A stretch of DNA of 64,000 bases, from assembly GCF_018829635.1 (NCBI RefSeq), contig NZ_JAHKKG010000005.1, forward strand, positions 62,001 to 126,000, written 5' to 3'. This stretch comes from Paractinoplanes bogorensis (lineage in GTDB: Bacteria; Actinomycetota; Actinomycetes; Mycobacteriales; Micromonosporaceae). Below the pieces are notes generated by a model that had not been told where the DNA came from, made no database searches, and worked only from the letters and a program-made list of their open reading frames with translations. Positions 15,783-23,994 of this stretch are shown here, in pieces (the first letter of the stretch is position 1; every line of letters begins with the position of its first letter). The translations under genes were made by a program, and so were the position numbers.

Positions 15783-17371
15783 ACGCGCACCGGAAGAATC
15801 ACCGTGACGACGGCGCCGCCGCCCGGTCCCGCGGTCACGTCGATGCGCCCGCCGTGCCGGTCGGCGACCTGCTTGACCAGCGCCAGCCCGAGCCCGCGGT
15901 CGCCGGTCTTGGTCGACCACCCGCGCTTGAACGCCCCGTCCGGCAGCCCCGGACCGGTGTCGCCGACCCGCACCAGCACCTCGCCACCGGCCTCGACCAC
16001 CAGCACGGTCACCTCGCGCGGCGGACCGGTGCCGGTCACCGCCTCGAGCGCGTTGTCGACCAGGTTGCCCACCACGGTGATCAGGTCGCGGCTGGGCAGC
16101 GGGGTGCTGTCGGTGAGCCGCGACGACGGGTCGATGACGAGCTGGACGCCCCGCTCGGCGGCCTGGGCCGACTTGCCCAGCAGCAGCGCGGCCAGGGCGG
16201 GCTCGCTCACCGCCCCCACCACCTGGTCGGTCAGCTGTTGCGCCACGGCCAGCTCGGCGGTCGCCAACTGCAGTGCCTCCTCGGTGCGGCCCAGCTCGAC
16301 CATGGTGAGCACGGTGTGCAGCCGGTTCGCGGCCTCGTGGGCCTGCGCCCGCAGCGCCTCGGTGAGTCCGCGGACGGAGTCCAGCTCGCCGGTGAGCGTA
16401 CGCAGTTCGGTGTGGTCGCGGAGCGTCAGGACCGTGCCGACCGTCTGCCCCTCCGAGCGGATCACCCGCTGGTTGGCCACCAGCACCCGATCCCCGGCCA
16501 GCACCGGCGCATCGGCCACCGGCGTCTTCGACGCGAGCAGCTCCCCGATCTCGGACGGCATGACGAGCGACTCGACCGGCGTATCGAGCGATGCCGCCGG
16601 GGCGTCCGGCGTGGCGACGGGTGGGGCGCCGGTCAGGCCGAGCAGGCGGCGGCCCTCGTCGTTGACCAGGGTTACCCGGCCGGTGCGGTCGGCCACGACC
16701 AGTCCCTCGCGCACCGAGTGCAGCACCGCGTCGTGGTACTCGTACATGCGCGTCATCTCGGCCGGTCCGAGGCCGTGTGTCTGGCGCCGCAGACGACGGC
16801 TCAGCAACCATGAGCCCGCGGCGGCGATCAGCAGCGCCAATGCGGTGGGAACGGCGACTGCGGGCGTACGGGAAAGAAGTTTTTGATTGAGCGCTCGTGT
16901 CGTGATGCCGACCGAGACCAGGGCGATCACGCGTCCGTCCCGTTCGACCGGCACCACCGTGCGGACCGACTCGCCGAGCGTGCCGACGCTCGTCTCGACG
17001 ACCGTGCCGCCCTCGAGCGCCGGCTGGATCGTGCCGATGAACGGTTTGCCGATCAGCGAGGTGGTGGTGTGCGTGAAACGTGTGCGGTCGGGGGCCATGA
17101 CGACGATGAAGTTGGTGTTCGTGGCGTGCCGGACGCTTTCCGTGTACGGCTGCAGGATGGATGACGGATTCGCCTCGGTGACCGCATTGATGACCGTGGG
17201 GGAGTGCGCGACCGCCTGCGCGATGCCGACGACCTGATCGACGGCGGCCTGCTCGGTGTCGTCGCGCGCCAGCAGCACCGCGCCCGCCGTCCCGATCGCC
17301 ACCAGCACCGTCACGACCAGAACCTGCAGGACGAACAGCTGGCGAGCGATGCTCCAACGCTTGATCGGCAT
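15779..17371 (-). CDS. CitA/DcuS-type sensor histidine kinase
   Basis: The 530-residue kinase has TM1 (about 10-35), an extracytoplasmic PAS-like sensor (about 36-170) with RFTHTTTSLIGKPF, the motif position that binds carboxylates in CitA and DcuS, then TM2 (about 176-198). A cytoplasmic PAS follows (about 215-335), then the phospho-acceptor H345 in RAQAHEAANRLHTV. This H-box is the Spo0B-like type used by this family. The ATPase domain has GNLVDNALEA, GDTGPGLPD and GDRGLGLALVKQV. Co-translated with the response regulator and divergent from the dctA-like gene, it should sense external dicarboxylate or citrate. The ligand is inferred from family and neighbours. Confidence 0.93.
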   Translation of the reverse strand: MPIKRWSIARQLFVLQVLVVTVLVAIGTAGAVLLARDDTEQAAVDQVVGIAQAVAHSPTVINAVTEANPSSILQPYTESVRHATNTNFIVVMAPDRTRFTHTTTSLIGKPFIGTIQPALEGGTVVETSVGTLGESVRTVVPVERDGRVIALVSVGITTRALNQKLLSRTPAVAVPTALALLIAAAGSWLLSRRLRRQTHGLGPAEMTRMYEYHDAVLHSVREGLVVADRTGRVTLVNDEGRRLLGLTGAPPVATPDAPAASLDTPVESLVMPSEIGELLASKTPVADAPVLAGDRVLVANQRVIRSEGQTVGTVLTLRDHTELRTLTGELDSVRGLTEALRAQAHEAANRLHTVLTMVELGRTEEALQLATAELAVAQQLTDQVVGAVSEPALAALLLGKSAQAAERGVQLVIDPSSRLTDSTPLPSRDLITVVGNLVDNALEAVTGTGPPREVTVLVVEAGGEVLVRVGDTGPGLPDGAFKRGWSTKTGDRGLGLALVKQVADRHGGRIDVTAGPGGGAVVTVILPVRV

Positions 17372-17461
17372 GTTTCCGGCCCGGCTCTCCGCAGTTTCTC
17401 CGTGGTGAACAGAATGTACTTAAGCGTGCCTTGGGATGAGACGCAGGACACAGTCTGCGAC

Positions 17462-18832
17462 ATGGAGACCCAGACCCCCACCCCGCGTCCCCGGCGGGAC
17501 AGAACGCACTATCTCTACCTGGCGGTGATCGTCGCCGTGCTGGCCGGCATCGCCGTCGGCCTGGCCGCTCCGGACGTCGCCAAGGAGCTCAAGCCGATCG
17601 GCACCGGCTTCGTCAACCTGATCAAGATGATGATCGCGCCGGTCATCTTCTGCACCATCGTGCTCGGCGTCGGCTCGATCCGGCAGGCGGCCAAGGTGGG
17701 CCGCGTCGGCGGTCTCGCGCTCGGCTACTTCCTCATCATGTCGACCGCCGCGCTGGCCATCGGCCTGGTCGTCGGCAACATCATCCACCCCGGCGCCGGC
17801 CTGCACCTCGACGCCGCTTCGGCCGCCGCCGGTCAGAAGGCCGTGGGTGACACCTCCGAATCGGGCCTGGCCGACTTCGTGCTCGGCATCATCCCCAACA
17901 GCCTGCTCTCCGCGCTGACCGACGGCGAGGTGCTCGAGACCCTGCTCGTGGCGCTGCTGGTCGGGTTCGCGGTGCAGGGCATGGGCCGGCGCGGCGAGCC
18001 CGTGCTGCGGGCCATCACGGTCATCCAGCGACTCGTGTTCAAGATCCTGGCCATGATCATGTGGCTGGCCCCGATCGGCGCGTTCGGCGCGATCGCGGCG
18101 GTGGTCGGCGAGACCGGCGTCGACGCGCTGAAGAGCCTGGCCCAGATCATGATCGCGTTCTACATCACCTGCGCGATCTTCGTCTTCGTGGTCCTCGGCG
18201 CGCTGCTCTGGCTGTTCACCCGGCTCAACCTGTTCTCGCTCCTCAAATATCTCGGCCGCGAGTTCCTGCTGATCCTGTCGACCTCGTCGTCGGAGTCGGC
18301 CCTGCCCCGGCTGATCGCCAAGATGGAACACCTCGGCGTCAGCAAGCCGGTCGTCGGCATCACCGTCCCGACCGGCTACTCGTTCAACCTCGACGGCACG
18401 GCGATCTATCTGACGATGGCGTCGCTGTTCATCGCCGAGGCGCTCGACCAGCCGTTGAACATCGGCGAGCAGATCTCCCTGCTGGTGTTCATGGTGATCG
18501 CCTCCAAGGGCGCGGCCGGCATCACCGGTGCGGGCCTGGCCACGCTGGCCGGCGGCCTGCAGAGCCACCGCCCCGAACTGGTCGACGGCGTCGGCCTGAT
18601 CGTCGGCATCGACCGGTTCATGTCCGAGGCGCGGGCGCTGACCAACTTCGCCGGCAACGCGGTGGCGACGGTGCTGGTCGGCACGTGGACGAACGAGATC
18701 GACCGGGAGCAGGTCCGGGCCGTGCTGGCCGGCGAGCGACCGTTCGACGAGGCGACGATGCTCGACGATGCCGAGGAGTCCGGCGACGCCGAGTCTCGCC
18801 CCGAAGAACCGGAACCGGCGGTCAAAGCCTGA
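17462..18832 (+). CDS. dctA: DctA-like dicarboxylate:cation symporter (DAACS family)
   Basis: The 456-residue membrane protein has the family signatures STSSSESALPRL (re-entrant serine-rich loop) and VPTGYSFNLDGTAIYLTMA, and about eight transmembrane segments from residue 15 on. It imports succinate, malate, fumarate or aspartate with protons or Na+. The ATG at 17462 gives the normal family length; an in-frame ATG at 17414 would add 16 atypical residues. The tail after residue 420 is acidic. It diverges from the citA/dcuS-like two-component operon, which should control it. A strong terminator follows. Confidence 0.93.
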   Translation: METQTPTPRPRRDRTHYLYLAVIVAVLAGIAVGLAAPDVAKELKPIGTGFVNLIKMMIAPVIFCTIVLGVGSIRQAAKVGRVGGLALGYFLIMSTAALAIGLVVGNIIHPGAGLHLDAASAAAGQKAVGDTSESGLADFVLGIIPNSLLSALTDGEVLETLLVALLVGFAVQGMGRRGEPVLRAITVIQRLVFKILAMIMWLAPIGAFGAIAAVVGETGVDALKSLAQIMIAFYITCAIFVFVVLGALLWLFTRLNLFSLLKYLGREFLLILSTSSSESALPRLIAKMEHLGVSKPVVGITVPTGYSFNLDGTAIYLTMASLFIAEALDQPLNIGEQISLLVFMVIASKGAAGITGAGLATLAGGLQSHRPELVDGVGLIVGIDRFMSEARALTNFAGNAVATVLVGTWTNEIDREQVRAVLAGERPFDEATMLDDAEESGDAESRPEEPEPAVKA

Positions 18833-18850
18833 CCGCACGGGCCTCCATCC

Positions 18851-18888
18851 CGGCCCGGCCGCCACGTCCCCCGTGGCCGGCCGGGCCG
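18851..18888 (+). terminator. Terminator after the dctA-like gene
   Basis: The arm CGGCCCGGCCGCCAC (18851-18865) pairs with GTGGCCGGCCGGGCCG (18873-18888) apart from one bulged base. The loop is 7 bases, and TTTC follows. It lies between the transporter and the kinase gene. Confidence 0.85.
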
Positions 18889-18902
18889 TTTCATCGCCCG
18901 AG

Positions 18903-18908
18903 TAACAT
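18903..18908 (+). promoter_or_regulatory. -10 element (TAACAT) of a leaderless start
   Basis: TAACAT lies 6 bases before the GTG start of the Ser/Thr kinase gene. No Shine-Dalgarno sequence or clear -35 is seen. Confidence 0.4.
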
Positions 18909-18914
18909 GTCCGG

Positions 18915-20783
18915 GTGCTGTCCCCCGGAGCCGTCCTGAGCGAGCGCTACCGCCTGACCCAACGCCTGGCCGCAGGCGGTATGGGCGAGGTCTGGCGCGG
19001 CGAGGACCTGATGCTCCACCGCCCCGTCGCGATCAAGGTCATGCTGCCCGCGCTGCGCGCCGACCGCGAGTTCGTCACCCGGTTCCGCTCCGAGGCGCGC
19101 ATGATGGCCGCGCTGCGCCATCCCGGCATCGTCCAGGTCTACGACTACGGCGAGACCACCGACGGCGACTTCCTGGTCATGGAGTTCGTCGAGGGCGTCC
19201 CACTGGCCCGGCGCATCGAGCAGGCCGGCCGGTTGAGCCCGGCCGAGACCATGACGATCGTCGCCCAGGTGGCCGACGCGCTGCAGGTCGCGCACGAGGC
19301 GGGCATCGTGCACCGCGACGTCAAACCGGCCAACCTGCTGGTCCGGCCGGGCGGCGCGATCGTGCTGGTCGACTTCGGCGTCGCCCGCAACACCACCGCG
19401 GCCGGGCTGACCGGCACCAACGTGGTGCTCGGCTCGGCCAACTACATGGCCCCCGAGCAGGCCGAGGGCAAGCCGATCGGCCCGGCCACCGACGTGTACG
19501 CGCTGGGCGCCGTCGCCTACTGCTGCCTCACCGGCCGCCCGCCCTACGTCGGCGACAACCCGCTGCAGGTGATGAGCCAGCTCGTCTACGGTGCCCTGCC
19601 CACCCTGCCGCCCGACGTGCCGCAGCCGGTGGCCGCGCTGGTGCTGCACGCACTGGCCAAGGAGCCCACCCAGCGGTTCCCGAGTGCGGCCGCGATGGCG
19701 TCGGCGGCTCGCTCGCCGGGCGGCCGGTCGCAGCCGCCGCCCACCCGGCCGTTCCAGCAGGCCGGCGGCACCGGACGCGCGCAGGCCGGTGGGCCGCCGC
19801 GTCCGGGGCAGACGTCGGGCCGCATGCCGATTCCCGGCGGCGCCCCGGCGGGCGGCTATCCCTCCGGCGCGGCCGGCGCCCCATCCGGCGCATACCCGCC
19901 CGGCGGCCCGCAGTCCGGCGCTTACCGGCCGGGGGGCCCGCAGTCGGGCGCCTATCAGCCCGGCAACCCGCAGACGAGCGTGTACCCCGGTGGCCCGCAG
20001 TCCGGGCGTTTTCCGGCGGGCGCCGCCGCCCAGGCGGGCGGATTCCAGGCCGGCCGGGCTCAGGCGGGCCGGCCCGTTTCCGGCGCCGCCTCGGTTCCGC
20101 AGCAGGGCGGCTCGGGCAGCTTCGGCGGCGGCGACTTCGGTGGCGGCGGCACCTCGGGCCGGGGCGCCGCTCTCGCGCCGCCCGACTCACCCAAGAAGCG
20201 CAACGTCACCGTCATCGCGGCCGCGGTGGCCGTCGTGCTCGCCCTCGGTGGCGTCGGCCTGGCCGTGGCCTGGCCGTCCCTCACCGGTGACAGCGGCGAT
20301 CAGAGCACCGGCGCGGCCGGCCCGATCGCGACATCGTCCGCCCCGGCCACCGAGGGCCCGAAGAAGACCAAGTCGCCGCGCCCGACCAAGACGACCGAGG
20401 CCCCGGTCGAGGAGCCGACCACCGAGCCGACCCCGACCGAGACGTCGATCAAGGGCCAGGACCCCCGGAAGGTCTGCGGCGACGGTTTCAAGCTCGTCGA
20501 CCGCGAAGACCTGCAGACCAACGAGGGCGTGCTCAAGGGCCGGGTGTCGCTGCTCTTCAACGAAGACACCGCGGAGTCCTGCGTGGTCACGGTCCGGCTG
20601 ACCGGCGACGGCAAGGCCGCCCCGATGTCGGCGTTGCTGCAGGTCGAGGGTCAGGACGGGAACCGCGCGGCCGAGAACTCGGACTCGTACGTCGGCCCGG
20701 TGATCGCCAAGGCCGAAGACGCGTGCATCCACTGGGGCGGCTCGATCAACAAGCTCACCTACGAGACCGACCGCTGCCCCTGA
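18915..20783 (+). CDS. Membrane-anchored Ser/Thr protein kinase (PknB-type)
   Basis: The 622-residue protein has an N-terminal Hanks kinase domain (about 11-275): the G-loop AAGGMGEVW, K41 in VAIKV, H133-R134-D135 in VHRDVKPAN, D153 in DFG and APEQ. Residues of about 290-425 form a low-complexity Gly/Pro/Gln linker with repeats of the type GGPQSGAYRPGGPQSGAYQP. One transmembrane helix follows (about 430-452), then a Thr/Pro-rich stalk and an extracytoplasmic domain of about 100 residues with three Cys (KVCGDG, ESCVVT and DACIHW). No PASTA repeats are present. It should be an active sensor kinase; the ligand is unknown. The start is GTG 6 bases past a -10, leaderless. Confidence 0.94.
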   Translation: MLSPGAVLSERYRLTQRLAAGGMGEVWRGEDLMLHRPVAIKVMLPALRADREFVTRFRSEARMMAALRHPGIVQVYDYGETTDGDFLVMEFVEGVPLARRIEQAGRLSPAETMTIVAQVADALQVAHEAGIVHRDVKPANLLVRPGGAIVLVDFGVARNTTAAGLTGTNVVLGSANYMAPEQAEGKPIGPATDVYALGAVAYCCLTGRPPYVGDNPLQVMSQLVYGALPTLPPDVPQPVAALVLHALAKEPTQRFPSAAAMASAARSPGGRSQPPPTRPFQQAGGTGRAQAGGPPRPGQTSGRMPIPGGAPAGGYPSGAAGAPSGAYPPGGPQSGAYRPGGPQSGAYQPGNPQTSVYPGGPQSGRFPAGAAAQAGGFQAGRAQAGRPVSGAASVPQQGGSGSFGGGDFGGGGTSGRGAALAPPDSPKKRNVTVIAAAVAVVLALGGVGLAVAWPSLTGDSGDQSTGAAGPIATSSAPATEGPKKTKSPRPTKTTEAPVEEPTTEPTPTETSIKGQDPRKVCGDGFKLVDREDLQTNEGVLKGRVSLLFNEDTAESCVVTVRLTGDGKAAPMSALLQVEGQDGNRAAENSDSYVGPVIAKAEDACIHWGGSINKLTYETDRCP

Positions 20784-20805
20784 CGGCCGTCGATCTCCGC
20801 GGCGG

Positions 20806-20811
20806 TAGGCT
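20806..20811 (+). promoter_or_regulatory. -10 element (TAGGCT) of a leaderless start
   Basis: TAGGCT lies 8 bases before the GTG at 20820, and no ribosome site is present. Confidence 0.4.
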
Positions 20812-20819
20812 GCCCCACC

Positions 20820-21377
20820 GTGGCTTGGGACTGGGTGACACCGGTGGGCAGCGGGGTGGTGGCCGTCGCGGGCCTCGTCTTCGGGTGGGCGACGAGCGTG
20901 CGCAGCCAGCGCCAGACCGCCGAACTGGCCCGTGAGGGCAACCGGCACGCGCAGGCGCTGGCCGAGCTGGCCGGTTCGCAGGCGCGCGGCCTCGAACAGC
21001 TGCGGCACACCCAGTCCGGCACCGACCGGCGCGAGCTCCGGCTCGAGGATTCGTACGTGGAGATCGCCACCACGGTCATTCGCGCGAGCGTCGACCCGGC
21101 CGGGTCCGCCGATGACCTCGTACGGGCGCGGGTCTTGATCGGTCTGTTCGCCGAGGCACCGGTCCGTGAAGCGTTCGAGGCGTGGCTCGACTCGCTCGAC
21201 AAGCTCCGCTACGCCGTCGGCAAGCAGTCCGAGGCCGGTGACGAGCCGGTGGCCAGCACGCGCGACATCCACAGCCCCCGGGACATGTGGCGCCGCCAGG
21301 CCGACGACGCCCGCATCAAAGAGGTCGAGGCCCGCGAACGCCTGATGACCGCGATGGCCGGCCACCTGAACCGCTAA
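20820..21377 (+). CDS. Membrane-anchored coiled-coil protein, unknown function
   Basis: The 185-residue protein starts with one transmembrane helix (WDWVTPVGSGVVAVAGLVFGWAT, about 3-25). A long charged helical region follows (RQTAELAREGNRHAQALAELAGSQARGLEQLRHTQ), likely a coiled coil, then more helices to the end. I do not recognise a family; similar one-helix plus coiled-coil proteins are common in actinomycetes. The start is GTG, 8 bases after a -10 element. Its TAA overlaps the TAG of the convergent GH114 gene in CTAA (21374-21377). Confidence 0.75.
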   Translation: MAWDWVTPVGSGVVAVAGLVFGWATSVRSQRQTAELAREGNRHAQALAELAGSQARGLEQLRHTQSGTDRRELRLEDSYVEIATTVIRASVDPAGSADDLVRARVLIGLFAEAPVREAFEAWLDSLDKLRYAVGKQSEAGDEPVASTRDIHSPRDMWRRQADDARIKEVEARERLMTAMAGHLNR

Positions 21378-22195
21378 CAGTGCTCGTAGCGGTATCCCGG
21401 TTTCCCCGCGGGCACCACATCGCGGTCGCGCAGAATGATCGAGATCTCGCCGCCGTAGCTCTTACAGGCTTTCCCGTACGCGTCCGCACCGTTGTCCGTG
21501 TACTCGATCTCGTAGACCTGCCGCCCGTACGCGTCCCGATAGTCCCCGCACTCGTCGTAGACCGCGCACTCCTCGGCGATCGCGAAATCGAACCCGGCCT
21601 CGCCACTGAGTTCGGGCGTGTTCTTCTGCGCGATGGCCAGCCCCGCCGCATGGGCGCGATCGATCAGGATTTTCCCGTACGCGAGTGCGTCCGCCCGCGT
21701 GAGCAGTCCACCCGACCGCGTCCACGAGTCGAGGTTGTCCGGCTCGACGGCCCGGAACCCCTTCGCCTTGCAGCCCGCGAACCACGCCCCGACCACGTCG
21801 GCCAGTTCCCCGGCCGTGCGCGTGTCGAGCAGACGTTCGCCGGGCCAGTCCGGATCCTCGACGTAGCCGCCCTTCGCATCCTTGAGCAGCAGGTCGTCGT
21901 GCTCGCGGGCCCACCAGTCGTTCTCACCCGGCTGGGTCTGGAACGCGTTGACGTAACAGACCGAATACCGCTCCGGGTCGGGCGCGGCGGTTCGATCCCG
22001 CACCACGATGCCGACGTCGCCGGCGGGCGGGTAGGCCCCGCCGAGCTGATAGTCGAACACCGCGTCAGCCGGTGGCGGCACCCACCCCGCCTCCGCCACC
22101 GGCGAGCTGGTCACCGCGGGTTCGTCCGGCCCCGACCCGGTGCAGGCCGACAGCAGCATCAGCACGGTCAGCAGGGCCGTCCACCGCGTTCGCAC
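21374..22195 (-). CDS. GH114-family lipoprotein (endo-alpha-1,4-polygalactosaminidase-like)
   Basis: The 273-residue protein has a lipoprotein signal ending in LLSAC, so it is anchored on the outer face of the membrane. The remainder matches the GH114 (DUF297) TIM barrel: VFDYQLGGAY, CYVNAFQTQPGENDWW, GFRAVEPDNLDSW, AHAAGLAIAQKNTPE and DFAIAEECAVY, with the conserved acidic residues in EPDN and EEC. GH114 enzymes cleave polygalactosamine. It could act on a matrix polysaccharide or on the cell's own surface polymer. Two copies of the iterated DNA motif (21470 and 21671) encode AYGK here. Confidence 0.9.
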   Translation of the reverse strand: MRTRWTALLTVLMLLSACTGSGPDEPAVTSSPVAEAGWVPPPADAVFDYQLGGAYPPAGDVGIVVRDRTAAPDPERYSVCYVNAFQTQPGENDWWAREHDDLLLKDAKGGYVEDPDWPGERLLDTRTAGELADVVGAWFAGCKAKGFRAVEPDNLDSWTRSGGLLTRADALAYGKILIDRAHAAGLAIAQKNTPELSGEAGFDFAIAEECAVYDECGDYRDAYGRQVYEIEYTDNGADAYGKACKSYGGEISIILRDRDVVPAGKPGYRYEHC

Positions 22196-22222
22196 CGGCC
22201 CATTGTGCCGCGCCCCCTGCGC

Positions 22223-22801
22223 TCAGCTCACGGTGACGGCGACCGTGGCCTTTGTCTGCTGGCCGCCGACGTCACCGGCCAGCTCGACTGTGTGCGCGCC
22301 GGGCGTCAGCGGGGCGGTGACGCCCCATTGGGCGCAGACCGCCGACCCCTCGAACTCGGCGAACGGCCCCGCCCAGCTCAACGCCACCGCCGCTCCGTCC
22401 AGGGTCGCGGTCGCCGCCGCCCCCACGTTGTCGAGCACGACGTCACAGCCCAGTTCGAGGCTCACCGACGCCGAGGCGGGCACCAGCAGAAGCCGCTTCC
22501 CGGCCGGCACCGCGCAGGTCCACTTGTCGCGTTCACCCGCCCAGCCCGTGTTCGGCGTCGCGACGAACCAGTAGTCGGTGCCCTCATCCGCGGCACAGTC
22601 GTCGCGGTGCGGCAGCTCCGGATAGTCGCCGGCCTCACCCGGTGACACGCCGGACAACGTCCACTGCTCCCAGCGCTCCAGCACCGCGGTCCCCACCGGC
22701 GAGGCCACGGGCGCCGCGGCCGTCGGCACCGATGCGGCAGGCGTACGGGTGCAGCCCGCAGCAAGCATCAAGACGCCAAGCGCAACAATCAGTCGGACCA
22801 C
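22223..22801 (-). CDS. Lipoprotein of unknown function
   Basis: The 192-residue protein has a lipobox LAAGC after a short hydrophobic stretch. The mature part is rich in beta strands and contains four Cys (DDCAAD, WTCAVP, ELGCDV and AVCAQW) that could form two disulfides. The C-terminal 60 residues (AGPFAEFEGSAVCAQWGVTAPLTPGAHTVELAG) look like an immunoglobulin-like sandwich. The start is GTG. It sits downstream of the Nudix gene on the same strand, 45 bases away, and upstream of the GH114 gene. I recognise no family. Confidence 0.75.
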   Translation of the reverse strand: MVRLIVALGVLMLAAGCTRTPAASVPTAAAPVASPVGTAVLERWEQWTLSGVSPGEAGDYPELPHRDDCAADEGTDYWFVATPNTGWAGERDKWTCAVPAGKRLLLVPASASVSLELGCDVVLDNVGAAATATLDGAAVALSWAGPFAEFEGSAVCAQWGVTAPLTPGAHTVELAGDVGGQQTKATVAVTVS

Positions 22802-22846
22802 GAGAGCGCAGGCTACCCGCGCTCGGATCGACGCCGGTAACAGGCC

Positions 22847-23353
22847 TTACGGACTGACGCCCTCGACCGGTCGGCCGTCCTCCAGATAGCGCACCCGCTT
22901 CGTCTTCCACGCGGCGCGTACCCGCCGCCGGACCGGTCCGCTGAGCAGAGGCAACGCTTCGTCGATCGGGAGGACCCGGCTTTCGGAGATCTCGAGCGCC
23001 TGGAGAACCACCGTGTCCAGGACGGCGTCGTCGAAGACGCCGCAATCGAAAAGAAAGCGCATTCCACCCGGACGTCCGGGCCGTGGCCGGCGGAAGTCGA
23101 CGCATCTGAGTCGTCCCGTGGCGACCTCGAGGCCGCACTCCTCCCGGGCTTCGCGCCGGCACGCCTCCCACGGCGACTCGCCGACCTCGACCACCCCACC
23201 CGGAATCGTCCAGCCGCCCTTGTACGTCGGCTTCAGAATGAGCAACCGCCCCTCGCGACCCCGGATCAGCGCCCCGGCCGAGGCCGGAATGGCCGGAAGC
23301 ACAAACGTCAGCTCGGGCAGGTCGTCGGCGTCGACGTCGCTCATGGAGAGCAT
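22847..23353 (-). CDS. Nudix hydrolase
   Basis: The 168-residue enzyme contains a complete Nudix box, GGVVEVGESPWEACRREAREECGLEV, with the catalytic REEC-type helix. It should hydrolyse a nucleoside diphosphate linked to another moiety using Mg2+. ILKPTYKGGWTIPGG precedes the box, as in MutT/ADP-ribose-type members. No specificity can be given. Two in-frame ATGs (23353 and 23344) are possible and neither has a good ribosome site. Confidence 0.92.
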   Translation of the reverse strand: MLSMSDVDADDLPELTFVLPAIPASAGALIRGREGRLLILKPTYKGGWTIPGGVVEVGESPWEACRREAREECGLEVATGRLRCVDFRRPRPGRPGGMRFLFDCGVFDDAVLDTVVLQALEISESRVLPIDEALPLLSGPVRRRVRAAWKTKRVRYLEDGRPVEGVSP

Positions 23354-23428
23354 GCTAAATCCGGTGCGACCGATCCGCCCGGCGTCCCGCGAACGGCGTC
23401 CGAGTCCGCCGCACCGAGGAACGTGTCG

Positions 23429-23968
23429 TCACCTGGACGAGGGCTCCCACGGGCGCGAAATCCATCGGTTGTCGTCCAGGTACGCGACGAGCCGGGGGAA
23501 CCGTCGTCGCGCCTCGACTTCGTTCGTCAGGTCGGTCGGCGTTCCGTACGGTTCGTCGGGTCCCGGACGGCCGTCGACCGCGAAGGGAGCTCCGGTCGCT
23601 GCTATGTGCGCCTCCATGGGAAGGCCGCAGAACCAATCGATCCGAGCGTTGTGCCGATCGGAGGCCAAGGTGACCAGGCTGTCGGGATCCTCGAGTATGC
23701 CTCGCACGGTTGGCCGGCCGTGCGACACGATCCAGTCCTGCACGGCGAGCTCGTCCGTGAGGCCGCCGAGCAACAGGCTCGCGGCGTCGAGAACCGGCCA
23801 ACGACAGAGTTCGTCCTGGGCCTGTTCCCAAAGTTCCTGGAAACGCTCGATGTCTCTGGGCGGCAACGCCCGAAGACGGCGAAGCAACGCCTGGGCCACG
23901 CGCTCGGTGTCGCCACCGATCTCCGAGCGGGCAGACTCGACCATCCGCCAGAAGGAATCCTCGTCCAC
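23429..23968 (-). CDS. DUF4240 domain protein
   Basis: The 179-residue soluble protein begins DEDSFWRMVESARSEIGGDTERVAQALLRRL, then ERFQELWEQAQDELCRWPVLDAASLLLGG, matching the DUF4240 pattern. These proteins occur singly or near toxin-immunity-like genes; their role is unknown. The GTG start is 6 bases past TATCGT (23975-23980 on the minus strand), so it is probably leaderless. Much longer overlapping readings toward 25036 are shadows of the hybrid kinase gene. Confidence 0.82.
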   Translation of the reverse strand: MDEDSFWRMVESARSEIGGDTERVAQALLRRLRALPPRDIERFQELWEQAQDELCRWPVLDAASLLLGGLTDELAVQDWIVSHGRPTVRGILEDPDSLVTLASDRHNARIDWFCGLPMEAHIAATGAPFAVDGRPGPDEPYGTPTDLTNEVEARRRFPRLVAYLDDNRWISRPWEPSSR

Positions 23969-23994
23969 GAGTAGACGATAAAGACAAGGATTCC

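Noticed and set aside
15099..17357. One 752-codon frame spanning response regulator and kinase
   Set aside because: Only its last 227 codons match a receiver-HTH protein. The upstream part is an out-of-frame shadow of the kinase, which has its own start at 17371.
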